Source: Glandiceps talaboti (taxonomy: Eukaryota; Hemichordata; Enteropneusta; Spengelidae). Taken from it: 64,000 nt of DNA. The position numbers and the translations under genes were made by a program. Positions 1 to 9,700 of the stretch are shown here, piece by piece; position 1 is the first letter of the stretch, and the number at the start of each line of letters is the position of its first letter. The stretch covers positions 17,991,485 through 18,055,484 of the forward strand of contig NC_135562.1 in assembly GCF_964340395.1 (NCBI RefSeq). Reading direction: 5' to 3'. Under the pieces are notes generated by a model. It did not search any database. It saw nothing but the letters and a program-made list of their open reading frames with translations, and was not told the DNA's origin.

Positions 1-721
1 GCATTTCCGGCAAGTTTTACCATGTGCTGAATATTTTCCCGCTTCATGTTCATATGGACAGTTTGAACACTACATTTCATCAAAGCTTGATTTACCTCTA
101 GGTCTGTAGTTTGACCTACCATGTGACTTTTTCCTGTCTGACTTTTTCACATCATGAACATCCATAGAACTGCTAGAACCATCTAATGAAAGATATTTCA
201 TCTGATCAGCAGACACCTCTGCAACTTTACTAGCATCTATTGCTTTTTGCAAACTTGAAGTTAGATTGTCAGTTCTCAGCATCCCTTCTCTCACCTAATT
301 GTTTCATATACCGTGCTCGATACGATCTCTTAGAAATTCACCCGCCAATTCTTGAGCGAAGTTACAGTCTTTTAACAATGTGCGTAATGTGGTCAAATAG
401 TCCGTGAAAGTTTTGTTTACTTTCCGTTGTCTAGTGATATTCTTCTATGGTTCACAATATCCTGTGAATTTTTCGATAAGGGGGTCGACCCTCTTCTTGT
501 CGTCGGCATTGGTGAACTGGAATGTTTCATATATCTGTTGTGCTGCGGTCCTAGCTATGTGTAGAAATGTGGCGACTTGTACTGCCTCATCTTTCTTGTT
601 CAATTCCGCTGCTAGAAAGAACGTTTCCCAGCTACGCCGGAACTCCTTCTAGTTCTGTGCGATGTTGCCAACCAGGTTTAATGGCACTGGAGGTTTTTAA
701 CTGAATGTTTGATAGGGCCAT
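1..721 (-). pseudogene. Ty3/gypsy-type retrotransposon gag relic
   Basis: Read on the minus strand, this stretch encodes a gag-like polyprotein of a Ty3/gypsy LTR retrotransposon. An N-terminal part with an NxAQN-x-KEF-like block is followed by a TFLHIA segment, a YETFQF segment and a CEP motif. Then come a helical region (about 70-294) and a basic stretch. At 1-60 there is a cysteine/histidine array of the zinc-knuckle type (CxNC...H...GK...CRKC), which runs off the left edge. A candidate start is at 719-721. The copy is dead: one base too many in an A-run shifts the frame near the start, and in-frame stops occur, for example at 649-651, where the family usually has a Trp codon. No LTR, protease or reverse transcriptase is visible in the window. 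It probably sits in an intron of the ACS-A gene on the opposite strand. Family assignment is by motif recognition only. Confidence 0.72.
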
Positions 722-881
722 TTTACTCAGGGCTGTCTGTATACAAAGTGCATACTCTCTCTTTAGTCCATTAGTCCATTTAGTCCAATCTTTATTTCTC
801 CAAGCTAACATAGAGGGCGACATTACATGTTTGATTCAACATACATATAATTGCAATGTAAATACATCACAACCGTTTCTA

Positions 882-1158
<277 letters not shown>

Positions 1159-1197
1159 ATGTGACCTTTGTTCCCAATGTGTTGTTTACATTGACAG

Positions 1198-1357
1198 GTT
1201 GCCCCATCACAATTAGAAGCTGTATTACTAACCAACCCAGATATTCAAGATGCTGCTGTGATTGGTGTGCCTGATGAATCAGGAGAAGTACCCAAAGCAT
1301 TTGTTGTCCCTAAATCTGATAAACTGACACCAGAAAACGTTATCAAGTTTGTGGAAG
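1198..1357 (+). CDS. ACS-A penultimate coding exon
   Basis: The acceptor is ttgacag before 1198 and the donor is GAAG|gtcagt after 1357. The exon has 160 nt, enters in phase 0 and leaves one base over. It encodes the start of the C-terminal lid ([18 protein letters not shown]...). The homologous ACS-B exon (6326-6488) is one codon longer. Confidence 0.88.
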
Positions 1358-1806
1358 GTCAGTGAAGAATTAATCTTAAAAACTAAGTTAGTGCAGGGTG
1401 GCTCGACGGTATCATACCACCGAGTAGTGATTCACGCTGCTTAAAACTTGCAATGATAGCATTATACCTTTTTTTTTCATCCCAGTATGTTGTGTTTTAT
1501 TCTTCTGGAAAAAATGGAATTTATACGAAAAGATGTAACTCATGAATTGCTGTTTGTCGTGTGTATTATTCAAATGATAATAAAGTAAACAATTAAACAT
1601 ACAGAAGATGGCGTTTTAAACCACAATTGTGACATCCACAGTTCTTGTTTACCTATGTTTCGATTCTTCTTTCAGAAAGAGTTGCTCCATACAAAAAACT
1701 CAGGGGTGGTGTTGAGTTCATAGACCAAATCCCAAAATCAGCTTCTGGGAAAATTTTGAGAAAGTTGTTGAAAGCCAAAGAAATGGAAAGAATAAACCAA
1801 AAATGA
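1198..1806 (+). CDS. Acyl-CoA synthetase ACS-A, C-terminal two exons (partial gene)
   Basis: This is the 3' end of a gene for an ANL-superfamily acid-CoA ligase of the 4-coumarate-CoA ligase/luciferase-like type. Such enzymes form an acyl-AMP from a carboxylic acid and ATP, then transfer the acyl group to CoA. Two exons, 1198-1357 and 1676-1806, join in phase (G|AA = Glu) and end at TGA 1804-1806. They encode the mobile C-terminal subdomain, from VAPSQLE through [20 protein letters not shown] to the A10 motif [11 protein letters not shown], whose Lys is the catalytic lysine of the adenylation half-reaction. The protein ends MERINQK, without a C-terminal SKL-type peroxisomal signal. It is about 80% identical by eye to the ACS-B end, with identical intron position and phase. 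Earlier exons are expected left of the window, with the gag relic lying in the intervening intron. No canonical AATAAA was seen in the first 150 bases after the stop. Confidence 0.87.
1676..1806 (+). CDS. ACS-A last coding exon
   Basis: The acceptor is ttctttcag before 1676. The exon has 131 nt including TGA and encodes [14 protein letters not shown], then the A10 motif. It has exactly the same length as the last exon of ACS-B (5930-6060). Confidence 0.9.
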
Positions 1807-2436
1807 AGACCACATAAAAGATTTACTGGAATGTGTAGGGAAGAAGTAATCTCCAATATATCATGAGAAGAAACCTCCAAAATATCCATAGCCATGACTA
1901 TATATTCTTCCATTTCCTTTTAAAATATTATGCAAAAAATTTCAAACGGAATACTTTGTTAATGAATAATAACAGGCATACATTTATTAGAATATGAATA
2001 TATATAGAGGTCTTCATATCAAATCCATAACATAGGACGTAAAGCATTGCAACCAAGCAATGAACGCATATCTAGCAATCTAGCAATATATAGATATATC
2101 TTTGTTTACAATCTTACCCTGGCCATTTGTACCTATTCTTGTCTTGAATATTTAGCTGAGCATATGTAATTTTAAAAACTGTTGCACTATAACGTTAATA
2201 TTATGTGAAAATACTTCAAAGTGCGATAAGGTTCTTACACTTAGTGGGATCAAATATATTTTATGACATATAATCGAATTATAATTGCATTGATTTTCAG
2301 TATTAAACATGTTTGTTATAAACCACATTCGACCAGGGATTGTAAATAAGAACTAGGATAAGTAGCCTGTTTACGTAATAGACTGCGATGACTGGGTACA
2401 AGTAGATTAATACTACAGATATTCAATCTTTCCAAC
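1807..2436. other. ACS-A 3' flank, no gene seen
   Basis: AT-rich sequence after the ACS-A stop. It probably includes the 3' UTR, but the poly(A) site cannot be fixed from sequence. No exon, RNA gene or clear repeat was found here. Confidence 0.5.
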
Positions 2437-2625
2437 CAAATTCATCTTTATAAAACAAGACAGGCCAGTCAAGGTAACATATACATCCCTACAGTTAAAA
2501 TTGAATATGAGAAACGAGCATTTCACTATAGTGGTGCTGTTCTATGGAACAATCTACCCCTATCCATAAGATCAGCTCCGAACTCGTCGATATTTAAAAG
2601 ATATCTTAAGAATGTAGTCTGGTAA
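2437..2625 (+). pseudogene. LINE ORF2 C-terminal remnant
   Basis: The plus frame ending at TAA 2623-2625 reads a stretch with the pattern HLYKTRQAS, IYIPTV, KRAFHYSGAVLWNNLP, LSIRSAP and FKRYLK. This is the typical C-terminal tail of reverse transcriptases of non-LTR retrotransposons, in which KRxFxYxGaxxWNxLPxxiR is widely conserved. The frame cannot be followed upstream, so this is a 5'-truncated copy, the usual LINE outcome. About 170 bases of 3' UTR-like sequence lead to an (ATCA)n tail at 2793-2834. Such tandem-repeat 3' tails occur in CR1/L2/RTE-like lineages; the exact clade is not determined. Confidence 0.75.
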
Positions 2626-2788
2626 TGTAAGCGAATATCTTTTAAAGTGCGCTGTGCATCTGTGACTTTTTGTCCTGGTTTGTTCCTTTTTGTTTTTATT
2701 TTTTCTGTGTACGTAATCTTGCAACTGGTTCCATTGGGAGAACAGTGCTAATGCACTGAAATGGTGTATGTATATGAAACATAAATAT

Positions 2789-2792
<4 letters not shown>

Positions 2793-2834
<42 letters not shown>
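2793..2834 (+). repeat. (ATCA)n tail of the LINE remnant
   Basis: About ten ATCA units follow the LINE remnant and mark its likely 3' end. Confidence 0.85.
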
Positions 2835-2835
<1 letters not shown>

Positions 2836-3057
2836 GTCCGCCTGAAATTCGAATGACCAAGCTCGAGCTTTTAGTATCCATCTGGCCGCGCCTAACTTTC
2901 AAGTCAGGGGGGACTTAGTATGTAGCAACTCCTTTTATATGATCTTTGTAATTTTGGTGGAGTTGGACAACGTGATGATCCTGATCCAGTTTGACATTTC
3001 AATGGATTCAAATAATGTACTTTTTATAAATTTTATAAGCAGTAACCCAATCGTCTG

Positions 3058-3141
3058 TATGATATGTCAAGCGAAAATGATAATATAAAAGTGAATATTA
3101 CACAAAAAGTATTGAACTTGAGTATTTGTTACTCTTCCTGA
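3058..3141 (+). repeat. Dispersed repeat, copy 1
   Basis: About 84 bases (GATATGTCAAGCGAAAATGA to CTCTTCCTG) recur with small indels at 4627-4716, same orientation. Element type unknown. Confidence 0.6.
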
Positions 3142-3495
3142 GAAAACACACGGTTATGTACAACAGTGACTCTGACAAGTCTGAAGCGGTATTGGATTCC
3201 CTGTACACTGTAGGTTTGTCATTGTCTGCACCTGTATTCACTCACATGTACAGCTAATGTATAATAGCAGCACCAACAACTACGAGTCATAAAGTCTACA
3301 GTGCCAGGGGTGTGTATTTCCAGAGCTATAAGGTCACAATGACCTAGAATACGAGAATACAGATGAGTTGTTTAACATGTTAGTTTCTTTTGTTTGTATC
3401 CGATAATCATTTTCGAATAAACCTTACCTGATTAATCGATCCTGGATTATATTAACAATTTATATCCTGTTTCAGTTTTTTACTTATTTTCTTTG

Positions 3496-3760
3496 CCTGT
3501 TTACCCTACGTATCCATAGATCAGTAGAACCATTGCCTGATATATGTCAGAACCTTTTATTGTGCACTCAATCAGGAATACCTAGTCACACGAATGAATG
3601 GTTGAGTACACATAGTGTTGACTTTGTTGAGGTGTCTAAGTTGCTGCCCTTGGCACCTTACCTTTGATCACACTCACTGTGGGTATTTCATGGGAGTCAA
3701 CTGAACTGACCTACATAGTTTTCATCACCGTCAAAGTAGGAGGTAAATATAGCATCAGTG
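3496..3760 (+). promoter_or_regulatory. Orphan copy of the ACS-B upstream/leader region
   Basis: On the plus strand this segment resembles the reverse complement of 17498-17735, the region just upstream of ACS-B. The shared blocks come in the same order: CTGTTTACCCTACGTATCCA, TGGTTGAG, TTTGATCA..CTCA.TGTGGGTATTTCA and TTCACCGTCAA.GTAGGAGGTAA. The last block contains a donor-like GGAG|GTAA at the same place as the proposed ACS-B leader-exon donor. No ACS coding exon follows on the plus strand before 5930. I infer a duplicated promoter plus 5' leader left over from the inverted duplication of the ACS locus. Activity is unknown. Confidence 0.5.
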
Positions 3761-5490
3761 CTATGTATTATAATAACTACATGTACAGCTTATCATAGTC
3801 TGCTGTAAATTATAACTCTCCCAACCTGTAAGTAGGTTGAAATGATGTCAGACGAACGACGGCTATCCTCATACTGAAATATTCTATATATATTTGTCCC
3901 GGTGATTATTGTTTTAAAAAAAATGGTCGCACTTGTTATTGCTTCTATTGAAAAACGAAAATATGCAAAAAGCACACTACCCGCTATCTAAGATTGGTTC
4001 AGTTTGTTACCCTGAAACTATCTCTACACTAATGTGTGTGATGAAGTGTGCAAAGGCCACAACTGTTTAAACTCTAGGAGTACTGTAAGTAAGCTTGTCA
4101 TGGTGCAAGTAAGATTGTCATTTGAAAGTACACGTTGGTTTGTCATAGTGTAAATAAAGTTGTGATTGAACAATTACAATGTCACTGTTCACGATGTGTG
4201 ATTAAAATAAATGATAGCAAATAACGACAAAGCAAGGGAAAGCAAACAAATATGATATGTTTAGGTGTGTTTAAACATAACATTTAGTTGAATGAATATT
4301 TTACCTTTGTTGTTAAGGGTTGATTGTACCCTGTGTCGGAGAAAAACTAACCACCATTTAGTCAACACTTGAACTACGTAATCATAATGTGCATAATCTG
4401 TGCTTCCTTTGAATGTTTGGTAATGACCAATTCCAATTTGGAATATATGGTTTGGAATTCTTAGTTTTGTAACAGCTATTCTATCAAAAGTGTCTCTAAC
4501 AACAGATAAATATTTTTCATTTTGAAAAGTTAACTTAATTTGAGAATAAACACGAAGTTTGTTGTTACTTGCCACAGATTTCTTCCACATGTCAATACAT
4601 TTTGATTTCGGAGTATTTGACTTGATATGATATGTCAGCGAAAATGATAATATAAAGTGAACAATTATACAAAAAATAGTATAGAACTCTAGTATTTGTA
4701 GGAAACTCTTCCTGTGCACATATATGTTTATATTATGCACACTGGGGACTCTGGTAAATCTTTACCAATATGTGCTCCTACAGTGCGAAAGTCTCATGAC
4801 CCTGTACTATCCAGAGTCTTACACTAAACCATGTAAAATATTCAATCATCCCACTGAAACAGTATCTCAAAGTTTGAATGGATGTACGAAATTTCAGAAA
4901 CTATACCAACAATGGCACAATAGAATAGTCGATTTAATCTTCGGTAAAATAGCGAATATTAATCCTGGCATGGGGACATTTAAGGCACTGTTTTAAAACC
5001 TGAAATGTTTGATGCCCATAAGAGAACTTTTGGACATCAGATAAACGACCGGACATGCATTACTAGCATCGATAAACAGAACAAACATGCAATATTAGTT
5101 TAAGTGTCCATACCCTTTGATGCACATATTTCATTGTGTTTTCAGAAGAAGTTCGATAAATATTTCTCACTCTCACTAGATATAAACACCACAGGCTTTC
5201 GTTCAGAAATAGTAGTTATTGTCATATGAAGTCTCGGCAATCTACATCATAAAGTCACAAAATGTTTCATCAAGGTTAAGGCTGGTTTAAATAGAAGTAA
5301 TTCCACCAAATATTGTAGTGTATGCTCGATAATAGGTTCTTACAAAATCTGGGGAATGAGATGTATGTGTGCCATAACAACTAGATATCACGTGAACGTT
5401 TGTCATAGGTGACCAAGTATGTATTCTGTTAAAGAAATATGTAAATACTTTACCTGTACATGCTATTTTCATGTAAGATGGCAATGAACG
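3761..5490. other. Intergenic, no gene seen
   Basis: Apart from the dispersed repeat at 4627-4716, I see no exon, RNA gene or retroelement motif. The open frames here have no recognisable domain or splice-supported partner. Confidence 0.5.
4627..4716 (+). repeat. Dispersed repeat, copy 2
   Basis: Second copy of the 3058-3141 repeat, with several short insertions. Confidence 0.6.
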
Positions 5491-5664
5491 TATGTATGTA
5501 TGTATGTATGTATGTATGTATGTATGTATGTATGTATGTGTATGTATGTATGTATGTATGTATGTATGTATGTGTGTGTATGTATGTATGTATGTATGTA
5601 TGTATGTATGTATGTATGTATGTATGTATATGTGTATGTATGTATGTATGTATGTATGTATGTA

Positions 5665-5704
<40 letters not shown>
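5491..5704. repeat. (TATG)n/(TG)n microsatellite
   Basis: About 170 bases of TATG units with scattered TGTG interruptions, then about 35 bases of (TG)n. It lies between the convergent ACS-A and ACS-B genes. Confidence 0.95.
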
Positions 5705-5708
<4 letters not shown>

Positions 5709-5832
5709 TATGATGCTAGCTAGATAGGATGGATTTAATTTTTTAAGCCTTTTGTATATCCCTATTCTAGGAAATATATTCATGTTATTCATTTGTTAGA
5801 AGCACTGTTCCGTTTGATTTCATTTTAAAATA

Positions 5833-5838
5833 TTTATT
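5833..5838 (-). terminator. Candidate ACS-B poly(A) signal
   Basis: TTTATT on the plus strand reads AATAAA on the minus strand. It lies about 92 bases past the ACS-B stop, which would give a short 3' UTR. Confidence 0.5.
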
Positions 5839-5929
5839 TAAGAAAATATTTTAAAAGCCATGGTCATGGATATATTGAAAGTTCTTCAGAAATAACTCTA
5901 CACATTCCAGTAAATCTTCAATGTGATCA

Positions 5930-6060
5930 TCACTTTTGGTTTAGTCTTTCCCATTGTTTAGCTTTCAGAGCCTTTCTCAAAATCTTGCCAGAACCAGATT
6001 TGGGGATTTGGTCTGTGAACTCAACACCACCCCTGAGTGTTTTATATGGGGCAACTCTTT
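5930..6060 (-). CDS. ACS-B coding exon 12 (A10 motif, stop)
   Basis: 131 nt encoding [28 protein letters not shown] and the end WERLNQK. The stop is TGA (5930-5932 on the plus strand). Confidence 0.93.
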
Positions 6061-6654
6061 CTGAAAGTAGAAACGAAACATAGCTAAATTACAATTGTAA
6101 ATGGCGCAATTGTAGTTTAAAAGCCATATTCTGCATGCTTAATTGCATACCTGAGCATAATACACACGACAGACTATAAAACAAAGATTTGCAACTTTTT
6201 GTAATTTCGGGAATAAAAATAGTATAACGCGTTCGAATAGTTTATTTCTTGTACTCGGATTCTCTGCCTGGAAGTATGACTCCTTCCAGTCAAAGCTTTT
6301 AGGTTGAAATGAAATGCTGCCTTACCTTCAACAAACTTGATAACGTCTTCTGGTGTCAAATTGTCAGATTTAGGGACAACAAATGCCTTGGGAAGTTCTC
6401 CTGCCTCTTCATCAGGAAGACCAATCACAGCCACATCTTGAATATCTGGGTTGGTTAGTATCAAATCTTCTAACTCTGCAGGGGCTACCTGTCAACATAA
6501 TTGAAGTACACGTAGAGAGATGGAGGGGGGCAGGCAGGCAGGCAGGCAGGCAGGCAGACAGACAGACAGACAGACAGACAGACAGTAACATTCGCCCTAA
6601 ATATCATGGTAATAGGCGATTGGTTTTTCACTTTGTTGTGTGTGCATGTCCGCG

Positions 6655-6703
<49 letters not shown>

Positions 6704-9700
6704 CAGATGGACAGACACACAATCAGACCTTATAGAACTATTTAACCTCTCAATGTAGTTGTGCTAAAATGTACACAGACATAATTATGTATGTGCAGTG
6801 TACATGTATACGATTAACAATAAACAAGGCAAGTGTATTAGTACATGTGCTAATTCAGAAATGCCAACCTGCAAAGTCCTGTACTTGATAAGTTCCTTCC
6901 GCCGGTCAACAACAAAGATATGTCCAGTTTCATCATAATGACCAATATCTCCTGCAATTTAAAAGTTATTATTCATTATTGTTAAGTATTCTGGTGGCGA
7001 CAGTACTTGGATGGCAATTCCCTAAATAAATATTTGAATGACAATTACCTAAAAAGAATACAAATATTGAATATTGAAATGAAAATGATGACCGGACGTT
7101 TTGATAGTTTATCTGCCATGCTGAGCCAGATTTGAAATGTGTAGTTGTCCACAGTTTACAATAGGGCTTTGTACATGCTTGTGCTCAGATAATACAAACA
7201 TTGTACCGCTTATACATGAACTCACTTTCAAAATATGAAAATATGCACATCCTATTTATTCATATGACTGCAAGTGTCTCGCTGGAGAGAACATTGCTCG
7301 ATGCAAATATTAGTAGCAGAGCATTATAGACATAATTCAAAAGAATACGGATGTAATGAGCCGTTACTTAGAGTTTCACGCTTCGAGCGATCATCAGACG
7401 ACTAAATTGGGATTGTCAAGGTCAATACATACATTTAATTTTTGTATGTATATATTGCGTAACAAGATAGTCGGACTAAACTATACGGGGGTTTACTTCT
7501 ATAGTTGGCGAGCAAGTATTTGCCTTCATGGCGACATTTCAAGACCAGCTCGGATTTTTTGTTCAGTAGCAAACTCTTTTCACCATTGATTATACATAGT
7601 TTCTCATTTAAACAGTTTCTCAGTTAAACAAGTGAGCTTATACAAATGAAACAAAACGTTGTAAGCTCTGTTTAAAGGAGAATACCAAGACATATTATAA
7701 ATATATGCCACTTTGTCACCTGTGTGTAGCCAGCCATCAACTAATGTCTCATTTGTAGCTTTCTCATTTTTCAGATAACCTTTCATGATCTGAGGTCCTC
7801 GGAAGCATAGCTCACCATCTTCACCAGCACCCAATATTTCTCCTGTCTCAAGGTCAATGACCTAGTAAATGTATGCACAGAGGTGATTAAACGTGAAGCT
7901 AAAAGGAGTACGATCTGGGGCTGCGCGCGCAGCCGTAAATAAGCCGACGAAATATATGTGTACCTGTGCATCGTTGAGCCGATAGCACATTTTTATCTGC
8001 TTGTGCGTTTTGTTGAAATCGTTATTCGACACGTCAAAGATTATACTAGTTGATAAGGATTGTTTTGTTACTTTTGCACTTTCTATCTGTGATGCTTTAT
8101 TACACATACATACATACATACATACATACATACATACATACATACATACATACATACATACATACATACACTCATCCACTGATTCATTCATTCATTCATT
8201 CATTCATTCATTCATTTATTCATTCATTTGTTGTTTCCTTTACTGTGAAGTAAAATTGATGTACAAATGCGAATAGAGTTAAGGGTACCTTTGCTTCTGT
8301 ATCGGGTAACAATAATCCACATGAACCCAGTGGACATTCATCGAGAAGTGAAGTCAAAGTGAGTGTACATGTTGTTTCAGAAAGTCCATAATCTTCAAGT
8401 TGTCAGACAAGGAAAATGAAGTAAGTAAACAACATTTTGAAATAGTAGTAGTATTTACAACTGAATGTTGGTAGAATGTTCATTGATAGTATACTCACAG
8501 GGAACAGGATAAATAATCAAATTTGTTCTCGCGATTTTCCTGATTTATAATATTATTTTCTCTATATTTCAATTAAAGTTTTAAATATTGTTTCCTCTCA
8601 CTGTTTTTTTCCTATTTCCTACCTGTTATAACTGCCTTGTCAGAGTTTACCAGCTTTGCATTAATTAGTAGATTGCTAATCCAAGAACAAACTTATGGGC
8701 TAATTGCCCAATTAACCCATTGCGCAGTGAATGTAAACATCTACTGATCCGACTAATGGAAGTACACAGCGTACTTCCCTTAGTCGGAAAGTCCATAATA
8801 TTAGAAATCCGGAAAATCGCGAGAACAAAATGGAGTATTCGTCCTTTACCCTATGGTATAATCTTGTCATTTGTGGAATTATGAAGTCAGATTTTATATG
8901 GCAAGGTTGGGAGAGATTCAACAAAACATGAATGTGGGCTATGCAGAAATCGCAAATACATACAGCAACCAAGGGTTAATCCCCTTTCTACCAGAGGTGG
9001 ACGAGGGGATACTTGTTTGTACACTCAAATACAAGATAAGCAAAACATACTTTCAATTCTTCATGTAGTTTGAAGTGACGTTCAACATTACACCTGTAAC
9101 TTTGATCTAGTCAAACTATAATTACATAACATACACCTACAAAGGTCATATTTGTCACATTGCACCAACCTTGTTGTATAACGAAATCTTGGTTATGGAA
9201 GGATAGTCTTCTCCTAGCACTCTCTATTGTCTTTGATCCACACGGAGCTCCACCAACCGTAATATGCTTCAGTGAAGACAAATCATACTTGTCAACGTTA
9301 GGATCCTTAACTAGATGCTGTACGTATGGAGGAGTCATCGAAATAGTGGTTACCTGGGCGACAAGAATATCAGGTTTTTGAAAAGTTTATTTAATTCGGT
9401 ATTCGATTATTCAGGTATAACAATTAATCGACCAAAGAGAAATAATTTGAAACATCCTGGAATCGTTTGTTCAATGAATTAACACCTACAATAATTCGTT
9501 CCGGGACGTTATAACATCAGAAGGGAATCTTTAAGATTTGAACAGTTCATTATTCAAAGAGTAAGGATGTTATAAGTCGTTACTCGGAGTTTTACGCTTC
9601 CTCGGCGATCATCAGGCGACTGATAAAATTGTGATTGTCAAGGTCGATATGTACATGTATATGCGTAAATGTTTGTACACGTATATATTGCATAACAAGT

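Noticed and set aside
4724-4996. Open frame of 90 codons on the plus strand between the ACS genes
   Set aside because: No domain, no splice-linked partner, ordinary AT-rich composition, and its start overlaps an unrelated repeat.
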